Assembly (NCBI GenBank): GCA_037384225.1
Contig: JARROD010000121.1
Location: 1 to 14,971, forward strand
From: JARROD01 sp037384225
GTDB taxonomy: Bacteria > Pseudomonadota > Gammaproteobacteria > Pseudomonadales > Cellvibrionaceae
DNA: 14,971 nucleotides
Direction: 5' to 3'
The position numbers were made by a program, and so were the translations under genes. The notes beneath the pieces were generated by a model. The model was not told where the DNA came from, did not search any database, and was given only the letters and a program-made list of their open reading frames with translations. Below, one piece after another: positions 7,167 to 14,179 of the stretch. Positions within the stretch are counted from its first letter, which is position 1. Each line of letters starts with the position of its first letter.

Positions 7167-10001
7167 ATGAAACCGCGCCCAATGAATCAGAATCAAGTGG
7201 AGTCAATTTACCCTGTCACCCCCATGCAGCACGGCATGCTGTTTCACACCCTGATCGGCGATGCGGCCGATGTCTACCTGCAACAGGTGCAATGCCGGCT
7301 GCGCGGAAAGGTCGAACCGCAGTGGATCAACAATGTCTGGCAGCAATTGGCTGAACGACACGAGGTATTGCGTACCGCCTTTGTGTGGAATCGCCAAAAG
7401 CAGCCGCTGCAAGTGGTTCTTCGGGATATCGAAGTGCCGTTCAGGTTTTTCGACTGGCGCGGCGAAAACCAATCCCTGGAAGCATTTTTACAGCGGGACA
7501 GAAGCCGGACCTTTGCCCTCGAACAGGCGCCGTTGATGCGCGTCACCCTGATTCGCCTGGACGAGGACGAATTCGAAATGATCTGGAGCCACCACCATAT
7601 CCTCCTCGACGGCTGGTCCACCGGTATTTTATTTAACGAATTCCGACAACTCTACCAGGCTGCAAGCACCGCCGCGCCCCCGGCATTGCCGGTGCCGCTG
7701 CCCTATAAACGTTATATCGACTGGCTGCAAAATCAGGATCGGGAACGGGACGCAGCGTTCTGGCAACCCTACCTGCGCGGTTTTACCACACCGACATCCC
7801 TGCCTTTGGATAAGAAGTCTTTGGCGGAGAAGCCTGCGGATAAATCGATTCAAACTACATCTGCTGACACCGATTCCCCCACCAGCCGGGAACTAGTTCA
7901 GCCCCTGGAACCCGATACCGCAGCCACCTTAACCCGGCTTGCGCAATCCCATCGGGTTACCCTCAACACCGTATTTCAAGGCGCCTGGGCACTGTTGCTG
8001 TCGCGCTACGCGGATGCCCGGGAGGTACTTTTCGGCATCACCGTCTCCGGCCGCCCACCGCAGTTGGCGGGGGTGGAATCCTGTGTCGGCCTGTTTATCA
8101 ATACTCTGCCCTTGCGAATCGCCCTGGATCCGTCGCGGGAAGTGGGCGAGTGGCTGCGCTATCTGCAGTCGCTGCAGCGCGATCTATTAGAGTACCCATC
8201 GAGTTCACTGGGGGATATACGAGGCTGGAGTGACATAGCCAACAACAGCCCACTGTTCGAAACCATTCTGGTGTTCGAAAATTTTCCGCTCGCGGTCGAC
8301 CCCAGCCAGACATTTGCCGGCATTCGCCTGCAGTGCGCCCACATCCGGGAGAGCACCAACTTGCCCCTGGCATTAGTGGTGGAACCGGCGGGCGAACAGT
8401 TGAGTCTGCGCTGGCTGTATTTACCCCAGCGCCTGAGGCAGCGGGATATTCTCCAATTGCAGGGACATTTTCATTGTCTGTTACAAGCTTTGGCACGCTC
8501 TCTGTCGCACTCGCTATCGCCACAAATACAGACCCGTTCGGAAATTTCGCTCAGCGCGGAACCCATGTCGCAATCCCCGCTGCGGTTGGGTGAACTCTCC
8601 ATGCTGAGCCCGGAAGAGTATCGTCGTGTGGTTAACCAGTGGAACCAAACCGACGCAGACTACCGACGCGATACCTGTATCCACACCCTTATAGAACATC
8701 AGGTGCAACGCAGCCCGCAGCGCGCCGCGGTGATCGGCGACGATTTCAAGCTCAGCTATGAGCAGCTTAACCGCGCCGCCAACCGTATTGCGCATACGCT
8801 GGTCGACGCCGGGCTGGGCCGCGGCGACTATGTCGCCGTCTGCATGAGCCGGGGGCCGGAAATGATTCCCGCGCTACTGGGCATTTTAAAAAGCGGCGCG
8901 GCCTATACCGCCGTGGAGCCTGAGTTCCCGGACACGCGTATCGCCCAGATATTTAACATGCTGAAGATTGGTTGCGTCCTGACCCAGCCACAGCACTGTG
9001 CGCGCTTGAATAACCTGCCACTGACACCCCAGCCCAAGTTGCTATGCCCGGACTGCAATGCCACTGGTCCAGAGTTGGACAGCAACCCCACTACGGCAGT
9101 GGAAAGCGGCGATACCGCCTATATCATTTTTACCTCCGGTTCCACCGGCGCCCCCAAAGGCGTGATGGTCTCTCACCGCCCGGTGATCAACCTGATAGAG
9201 TGGGTCAACCGCCGCTTCGAAGTCGGCCCGGCGGACCGCCTGTTGTTCATTACCTCGCTGTGCTTTGATCTGTCGGTGTACGACATTTTCGGCATTCTCG
9301 CCGCCGGTGCCTGCGTCAGGGTTGCCCCCGACGCAGCGCTCAAAGACCCCCTGCGGCTGGCCCAATACCTGTACCGGGAACCGATTACCTTTTGGGATTC
9401 CGCCCCCACCGCACTGCAGCAGTTGCAGCCTTTTTTCGCCGAGTGCGAAATGTTCCCGGTGCACGCCGATAACCGCCCACCATTACGCTTGGTCTTTCTG
9501 AGCGGGGACTGGATACCACTAAAACTGCCGGAGCAGATTCACACCCACTTCGAGCAGGCTCACGTTATTGCACTGGGCGGCGCCACCGAAGCGACAATAT
9601 GGTCCAACTACTTTCCCTTTGCATCACTGCAGCCTTTTTGGAACAGCATCCCTTACGGTCGCCCGATACAAAACAGCCGTTACTATATTCTCGACCAGCG
9701 ACTCGATCCCTGCCCCACGGGAATCCCCGGCGATCTCTATATCGGTGGCGAGTGCCTTGCCAACGGCTACCTCAACGCCGCGGCGCTCACGGCGGAGAAG
9801 TTTATCCCCGACCCGTTTCACTCTATACCGGGGGCACGCCTTTACAACACCGGGGATCGAGCTCAAGCTGCGGGGGTTTCGCATCGAGTTGGGGGAAGTA
9901 CAGGCCGCACTGGCACAGCACGCCGACGTTCGCGCCGCCGTGGCGGTGGTGCGAGAGGACCGGCCCGGGCAGCAAACGCTGGTGGCTTATCTAGTGGCTA
10001 A
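7167..10001 (+). CDS. 5' fragment of the split NRPS: C domain and A-domain core
   Basis: This frame encodes 944 residues, of which about the first 897 belong to the synthetase and the last 47 (from 9858) are out-of-frame translation. The C domain begins almost at once (VESIYPVTPMQHGMLFH) and has RHEVLRTAF and an intact HHILLDG (H143, H144, D148). That opening resembles the acceptor ends of synthetases that take over from an E-terminated partner, which fits the T-E protein at the left of the window. The A core has LKSGAAYTAVEPEFP, FTSGSTGAPKGV, CFDLSVYDIFG, GGATEATIW and YNTGD. Pocket residues 701, 702, 705, 744, 777, 779, 803, 811 and 812 read D-L-Y-D-F-S-L-I-W, with the last Lys in the other frame (codon 10120-10122). 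This is close to cysteine codes (DLYNLSLIWK) but has Asp where Cys codes have Asn; I do not know an exact match. Without the A8 hinge the domain is not expected to work. Confidence 0.85.
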   Translation: MKPRPMNQNQVESIYPVTPMQHGMLFHTLIGDAADVYLQQVQCRLRGKVEPQWINNVWQQLAERHEVLRTAFVWNRQKQPLQVVLRDIEVPFRFFDWRGENQSLEAFLQRDRSRTFALEQAPLMRVTLIRLDEDEFEMIWSHHHILLDGWSTGILFNEFRQLYQAASTAAPPALPVPLPYKRYIDWLQNQDRERDAAFWQPYLRGFTTPTSLPLDKKSLAEKPADKSIQTTSADTDSPTSRELVQPLEPDTAATLTRLAQSHRVTLNTVFQGAWALLLSRYADAREVLFGITVSGRPPQLAGVESCVGLFINTLPLRIALDPSREVGEWLRYLQSLQRDLLEYPSSSLGDIRGWSDIANNSPLFETILVFENFPLAVDPSQTFAGIRLQCAHIRESTNLPLALVVEPAGEQLSLRWLYLPQRLRQRDILQLQGHFHCLLQALARSLSHSLSPQIQTRSEISLSAEPMSQSPLRLGELSMLSPEEYRRVVNQWNQTDADYRRDTCIHTLIEHQVQRSPQRAAVIGDDFKLSYEQLNRAANRIAHTLVDAGLGRGDYVAVCMSRGPEMIPALLGILKSGAAYTAVEPEFPDTRIAQIFNMLKIGCVLTQPQHCARLNNLPLTPQPKLLCPDCNATGPELDSNPTTAVESGDTAYIIFTSGSTGAPKGVMVSHRPVINLIEWVNRRFEVGPADRLLFITSLCFDLSVYDIFGILAAGACVRVAPDAALKDPLRLAQYLYREPITFWDSAPTALQQLQPFFAECEMFPVHADNRPPLRLVFLSGDWIPLKLPEQIHTHFEQAHVIALGGATEATIWSNYFPFASLQPFWNSIPYGRPIQNSRYYILDQRLDPCPTGIPGDLYIGGECLANGYLNAAALTAEKFIPDPFHSIPGARLYNTGDRAQAAGVSHRVGGSTGRTGTARRRSRRRGGGARGPARAANAGGLSSG
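9855..9859 (+). other. Deletion/frameshift junction in the NRPS A domain
   Basis: GGGGATCGAG at 9852-9861 is read as GGG-GAT (G-D of YNTGD) in the upstream frame and ATC-GAG (I-E of IELKLRG) in the downstream frame, so the two readings share bases 9856-9857. This is what a short-homology deletion between two GAT-containing sites would leave. About 17 conserved residues are missing at this point. Confidence 0.8.
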
Positions 10002-11868
10002 AGACGAGCGTAAGATTGACACCCACGCCGTGCGCCAGTGGCTGCAACAACGCTTACCCGCACCCATGGTCCCCGGCGCCTGGGTGGTTATGGAGCGTTT
10101 TCCGGCCACCGCCAACGGCAAACTCGACCGCGACGCCCTGCCGGCACCGGCGGCTGCGCCAGGGGAACAAACTCCCGCCGGCGCAGGGCCGGCACCGCTG
10201 TCGCAACTGGAACAGTTGCTGGCGCAGATCTGGGAACAGGTGCTGGGCACCGCGCCCGTTTCCAGGCGGGAGAATTTTTTTGAATGCGGCGGACACTCAC
10301 TGCTGGCGACCCAGTTTATCGCCCGGGTGCGCAAAGTGCTGGCCTTGGATATTCCGCTGACGGCACTGTTCGAATACCCTTCGCTAGCCCAGTTAGCCGA
10401 GCATATCTCGCACTTCGATCGCGACGGCGACAGCCATTGGCCGGTCGTCGATCTCGACGGGGAACTGCCGCTGTCCTTCGCTCAGGAACGCTTGTGGTTT
10501 CTGTATTTACTGGAACCCAAAAACCCTTTTTACAATATCCCCATCACCGTGGAACTCAGAGGAAATCTCGATATTCAAGCGCTGGAAAAGAGTTTCGACC
10601 ACTTGCTGCGGCGCCAGCAAATACTGCGCACAGCCCTCTATGTGCGCGCGGGGAAAAATTATCAGCGGGTGCAACCCTTTACACCGGTTCGCTGGCAGCG
10701 GTGGTCGCCACAGGAATGCCAACCGCAGGAACTGCAACGCCGCCTCACCCGGCACGCCCTGCAACCCTTTGACCTGGGTCGACCGCCGTTGCTGCGACTG
10801 GCGCTGGCGCAGCTCGAAACGCAGCGTCATATCCTTCAGATAGTCACCCATCATATCGTCGCCGACGGCTGGTCGATGGGTATTTTACTCAGGGAAATTG
10901 CCACCCACTACAATGCCGCGCTCAGCGACAACCCGACCCGCGACGCCCCTCTGCCAGCGTTGACACACCAATATCACCACTTCGCTGTGTGGCAGAGACA
11001 ATACCTTACCGACAAGCGCCTTATGCGGCAAATCAAATACTGGCAACAGCAGTTGCGCGACCTGCCATCCCTCGAACTGCCGACTGATTTTCCGCCGCCG
11101 GAAACAGGCGCATTCACCGGTGAGACCCGATTTTTCTCACTGGGTAAGCAGCGCGCCAACAGCCTGCGGCGGCTGGCCCGGGACAACGACTGCACGCTGT
11201 TTATGACGCTGCTGTCCGCCTTCACCGTGGTATTGCACTATCTGAGCCGCCAGGAGGATATCGTGTTGGGCACTGACGTTGCCGCGCGCACCCACGCCGA
11301 CAGCGAGGCGTTGATCGGTTTTTTTGTCAACCAATTGGTATTGCGCTGCGATCTGCGGCAAAACCCGCCCTTTGAGCGGCTGCTAAAACGCAATCGCGGG
11401 ATGACGCTCAACGCCTACCGACATCAGGATCTGCCCTTTGAAAAACTGGTGCAGCGGCTGAACCCCGCTCGCAAATCCGGTGAAATGCCGCTGTTCCAGG
11501 TCAAGTTTGTTCTGCAAAATAACCCCCTGCCCGACTTGACGCTGCGGGGATTGAACTGGAAACCACTCCCTATTACCACCGCCACGGCCAAATACAATCT
11601 ACTGCTCACCTTCGAAGATTCGCCCGAGTTGCCGCTGCGCATCGAATACTGCAGCAATAGGTTCGGCCCCGCCAGTGTTGAGCGATGGTGGCGTTTGCTG
11701 CAGGCGGTGGTAGAAAAAATAGGCACCCAAGTGGATATCACACTGGAAGCGCTGTGCCGACACCTGGCCGAACGGGAGGCGCACAGTGATCGCCAGCGCG
11801 GGCAGGAACATCGCCTCGACAGTCTGGAGCAATTGAAAAATGTACGCCGCCAAGCCTTCAAAGCGTGA
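9856..11868 (+). CDS. 3' fragment of the split NRPS: A subdomain, carrier and terminal C domain
   Basis: Recognisable synthetase sequence in this frame starts at IELKLRGFRIELGE (9856). The frame is open upstream to an ATG at 9568, but those residues are an out-of-frame reading of the A core. The small A subdomain ends with ATANGKLDRDAL, followed by the carrier domain with FFECGGHSLLATQF (Ser codon 10297-10299). The C domain starts at LPLSFAQERLWFL and has HHIVADGW (codons 10849-10872), GFFVNQLVLR and YRHQDLPFEKLVQ, so it appears catalytically complete and of the LCL type. The protein ends soon after, with SLEQLKNVRRQAFKA, and there is no A-T pair behind the C domain. It must therefore act on a carrier in another protein, with the release module encoded at 2992-7119 the obvious partner. 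A stand-alone product would need an unseen internal start; no clear ribosome site was found. Confidence 0.8.
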   Translation: MELKLRGFRIELGEVQAALAQHADVRAAVAVVREDRPGQQTLVAYLVAKDERKIDTHAVRQWLQQRLPAPMVPGAWVVMERFPATANGKLDRDALPAPAAAPGEQTPAGAGPAPLSQLEQLLAQIWEQVLGTAPVSRRENFFECGGHSLLATQFIARVRKVLALDIPLTALFEYPSLAQLAEHISHFDRDGDSHWPVVDLDGELPLSFAQERLWFLYLLEPKNPFYNIPITVELRGNLDIQALEKSFDHLLRRQQILRTALYVRAGKNYQRVQPFTPVRWQRWSPQECQPQELQRRLTRHALQPFDLGRPPLLRLALAQLETQRHILQIVTHHIVADGWSMGILLREIATHYNAALSDNPTRDAPLPALTHQYHHFAVWQRQYLTDKRLMRQIKYWQQQLRDLPSLELPTDFPPPETGAFTGETRFFSLGKQRANSLRRLARDNDCTLFMTLLSAFTVVLHYLSRQEDIVLGTDVAARTHADSEALIGFFVNQLVLRCDLRQNPPFERLLKRNRGMTLNAYRHQDLPFEKLVQRLNPARKSGEMPLFQVKFVLQNNPLPDLTLRGLNWKPLPITTATAKYNLLLTFEDSPELPLRIEYCSNRFGPASVERWWRLLQAVVEKIGTQVDITLEALCRHLAEREAHSDRQRGQEHRLDSLEQLKNVRRQAFKA

Positions 11869-13096
11869 GCATCGAGTTGACACCATGCATATCGAACACA
11901 AAAAAGGAGACATCGTCTGGGACATTCGCCATCAGGCGCCAGCGCTCTGGCGCAGGCTCGACGCTGATAACGTCGAGGTCGACGCGGCACTGCGGGATTT
12001 TACCCACGCGATACCCATATCACCAACGATAGACCCTTTCGACAGTGGTCCTTTTATCCGGCCCGCACGCCACCTGCGGGCGTTTTACTGCCGTCTCGAC
12101 AACGCTGTTGTCGCCATAAAGGGCAGCGAAATTTATTCGCCGGATCTACAACGGCAACTGGACATCCTCAGCCATTACCGCGTCGACTACCCTTCCCGCG
12201 GCCGCTCACTGTTGTCGATACTCGAACATTTTCCGATTGTGGAACAAAAAATTCCGCTGGCGTTTACCCGGGCCGAATGCGAGGAGGACATTTACAGTGC
12301 GTTGTCACTCCAGCAAGCGCATCTCACCCATTTCGGCGAACTGGCGCGGCTGCCCGTACCGCTGTTAATGATCGACTGGCCGCGGGAGCGAGTGGACAGC
12401 TTCGCCGAACAGTTGCTGCCCAGACTCACACCGCGCTCACAGGCGATAGTGCGGTCACAGTTGGACGATGGGCTGGCGACCCTGATCTACCACTATCCGC
12501 AGGTTCCACTACGGGTGGCCCACATGCACTTTTGCTACGCCCTCGATAACGACTATCAAGCGCGTATTCACGGTTTGTGCGAACACCTCTCACCCCGGCA
12601 GACCCTGGACCGCTGGCTGGATCTGAGCGCCCGCATTCTGACGCTGGGTTATATGCCCGGCAGTATTGAAAGTGTCGGTATCGGCCATTGTCTGGAAGCG
12701 CAAAATGCCGTGGTCGACGGCGGCTTTGTGGACCTGGGCTCCATCAAAGCCATGGTGGACATAACAACACAGCGGGAATTTATGGAAACGCTGATGATGG
12801 CTTTTATCGATCTCTCGCAAACAATGCATAAATTTATGCTGGGCTCACCGGTCGATGCGGTGGCCGAATATAGGAATCCATCCCCGGCCGCGATGCTGAC
12901 TTGCCAACGGGTCAGCCGGGCACTGTGGCAAAAACTGGCTGACTACAACAGTACTCGGCCTCTGGACCCCAGACTCGCCCGCCTGCTCGAGAACGGGGGG
13001 CTTTTCGATCAACTCGATCTCGATTACCGCGCCCTCTATCCCCCCCTGCCCCAGTCTTCCGCCCACACCGAAGCGGGCTGCTCCGGCACCGGTTAA
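11840..13096 (+). CDS. Unrecognised protein with faint kinase-like motifs
   Basis: I do not recognise the family. The protein is 418 residues from ATG 11840 (GGAG 11 bases upstream, overlapping the NRPS by 29 bases) or 403 residues from ATG 11885, where no clear ribosome site is seen; the start is unsettled. No signal peptide or membrane segment is evident, so it is probably cytoplasmic. Numbering from 11840, three short motifs stand out in the order found in protein-kinase-like folds: VAIK (91-94), H283 followed by QN (288-289), and DLG (298-300) after a VVDGG turn. The segment from 281 to 301 recalls the H...N...D-F/Y-G loops of aminoglycoside phosphotransferases or SelO-type proteins. The middle (about 150-260) is rich in His, Tyr and Trp and predicted helical by eye. 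Its position among tailoring genes suggests it modifies the peptide, a precursor or a synthetase protein. The kinase reading is weak; an unrelated fold is quite possible. Confidence 0.85.
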   Translation: MYAAKPSKREHRVDTMHIEHKKGDIVWDIRHQAPALWRRLDADNVEVDAALRDFTHAIPISPTIDPFDSGPFIRPARHLRAFYCRLDNAVVAIKGSEIYSPDLQRQLDILSHYRVDYPSRGRSLLSILEHFPIVEQKIPLAFTRAECEEDIYSALSLQQAHLTHFGELARLPVPLLMIDWPRERVDSFAEQLLPRLTPRSQAIVRSQLDDGLATLIYHYPQVPLRVAHMHFCYALDNDYQARIHGLCEHLSPRQTLDRWLDLSARILTLGYMPGSIESVGIGHCLEAQNAVVDGGFVDLGSIKAMVDITTQREFMETLMMAFIDLSQTMHKFMLGSPVDAVAEYRNPSPAAMLTCQRVSRALWQKLADYNSTRPLDPRLARLLENGGLFDQLDLDYRALYPPLPQSSAHTEAGCSGTG

Positions 13097-13100
13097 CACC

Positions 13101-13108
13101 AAAGAGGA
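13101..13108 (+). promoter_or_regulatory. Strong Shine-Dalgarno site of the PLP enzyme gene
   Basis: AAAGAGGA ends 6 bases before ATG 13115, in the 18-base gap after the preceding stop. It is the clearest ribosome site in the window and supports the chosen start. Confidence 0.75.
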
Positions 13109-13114
13109 AAAACC

Positions 13115-14179
13115 ATGACAACACGGCAGCGAAAACGCCCCTGGCTGCTAGAGAAACAGGTACCAGGATTGCCCAAAGAGGTTACCCCCGTAGAATTCCT
13201 TGACCTGCCGACGCCGGTGCTCGAGGAACGACGACTGGCGCGGTATTGGGGGCTGCGCTCACTGCACGTCAAGCGCGACGACCTCACCTCGACGCTTTAC
13301 GGCGGCAGCAAAAGCCGAATGCTGGAATATTTTCTCGGCCAGGCCATCGCCCGGAAAAAAACCAGCGTTGCCACCATGGGCCCACACATTAGCCACCAGG
13401 CGCTGGGCATCGCCGTTTACGCGAACAAACTGGGGCTGAAAAGCTACGCCGTGCTGGCACCGCAGCCGGCACAGACAGAGGAACAACTGCGCTACCAGTC
13501 CATGTACCGGCGCTGGCACATGGACACGCTGCACTGCAATCACTACTTCTCCGTACCCTGGGCCTATCTGCGCACTCGCCTGCGCCGAGACAAACCTTAT
13601 TGGATTCCCGCGGGCGGCAATGACCCACTGGGTATTCTGGCGATCGTCGAAGGCGCCCTCGAACTCGCCGCCGATATCGTCCGCCGACGACTGCCGCTGC
13701 CGGATGATATTGTCGTGCCCACCGGCACTTGTGCGACGGCGGCGGGCGTGTACCTGGGAATGGCGCTGGCGCGGCTGCCGGTCAGAGTGGTGGCCGTACG
13801 CATGGTGCCGCAGCTGTGGACCAGCCCAAATAAGTTGCGCCATTGCGCCAACAAAACCCTGGCCCTGTTGCGCCGCGCCGGCTTTAGCGAGCCGGTAAAC
13901 TGGGGCGATCTGCTGTGGGTCGGCGAGCATTTCCCGCCGGGCTACGGTTTGAGCAACCCCCGCGCCGATGCGGCGATAAAGGATGTCGCCAACCTCTCTG
14001 CGCTGCGCACCGAAACCACCTATACCGGCAAAAGCTGGGCGGTGTTTAAAACCGATCTGCTGCAAAACCGCCGCGTGGTGTTCTGGAACACCTACAGCGC
14101 GGTGGACCCGGTTCCCACCCCGAAGACAGCGCCGGTGTCAATGGCTCCCTTACGTTTACTCGAGCAGGTCTCACTATGA
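13115..14179 (+). CDS. PLP-dependent fold-type II enzyme, ACC deaminase/D-cysteine desulfhydrase-like
   Basis: A 354-residue protein with the layout of the ACC deaminase/D-cysteine desulfhydrase family. KRDDLT (53-58) leads into GGSKSR, where K66 is the expected PLP-binding lysine. MGPHISHQ (88-95) takes the place of the usual QSNH loop: the catalytic-type serine S93 is kept, but the following Asn-His is His-Gln. VPTGTCATAAG (201-211) corresponds to the phosphate-binding loop, with CA in place of GG. PPGYGLSNP (274-282) and TYTGKSWA (302-309) match the family's C-terminal motifs. Family members deaminate or beta-eliminate small amino acids such as ACC, D-cysteine or 3-chloroalanine. The altered loops argue that this one uses a different substrate, perhaps to make or trim an unusual building block. 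It follows the unrecognised gene by 18 bases and its stop overlaps the next start as ATGA, so it sits firmly in the operon. Activity against the pathway's own amino acids is a guess. Confidence 0.87.
   Translation: MTTRQRKRPWLLEKQVPGLPKEVTPVEFLDLPTPVLEERRLARYWGLRSLHVKRDDLTSTLYGGSKSRMLEYFLGQAIARKKTSVATMGPHISHQALGIAVYANKLGLKSYAVLAPQPAQTEEQLRYQSMYRRWHMDTLHCNHYFSVPWAYLRTRLRRDKPYWIPAGGNDPLGILAIVEGALELAADIVRRRLPLPDDIVVPTGTCATAAGVYLGMALARLPVRVVAVRMVPQLWTSPNKLRHCANKTLALLRRAGFSEPVNWGDLLWVGEHFPPGYGLSNPRADAAIKDVANLSALRTETTYTGKSWAVFKTDLLQNRRVVFWNTYSAVDPVPTPKTAPVSMAPLRLLEQVSL

Larger units (their letters stand above)
7167..11868 (+). pseudogene. NRPS C-A-T-C split by an out-of-frame deletion inside the A domain
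   Basis: Two adjacent frames together encode one synthetase: C (7200-8580), A (8600-10140), T (10200-10400) and a terminal C (10440-11800). The frame change falls at 9855-9859, immediately after YNTGD of motif A7. Aligned with the A domain of the release module in this window, the 17 residues between SGD and RQIKLRG there have no counterpart here; the text jumps from YNTGD to IELKLRGFRIELGE. If the spacing was the same, about 53 bases are missing, which is not a multiple of three. Nothing else in either half looks decayed: all other motifs are intact. The damage is therefore recent, or it is a sequencing or assembly error. As written, the A domain has lost the A7-A8 hinge and the carrier and second C domain are not translated in frame. 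There is no good ribosome site before 7167 or the alternative ATG 7182. Confidence 0.85.

Noticed and set aside
9568..9855. Coding sequence of the second NRPS fragment upstream of 9856
   Set aside because: In this frame the translation is unrelated to any NRPS domain, while the other frame gives a clear A-domain core; it is only a read-through shadow.
9850..9862. Programmed ribosomal frameshift
   Set aside because: No slippery heptamer or following structure is evident, and a frame change alone would not restore the 17 missing A7-A8 residues.
13259..14065. Long minus-strand open frame opposite the PLP enzyme gene
   Set aside because: It lies wholly antisense to a gene with clear family motifs and shows no domain or start-site support of its own.
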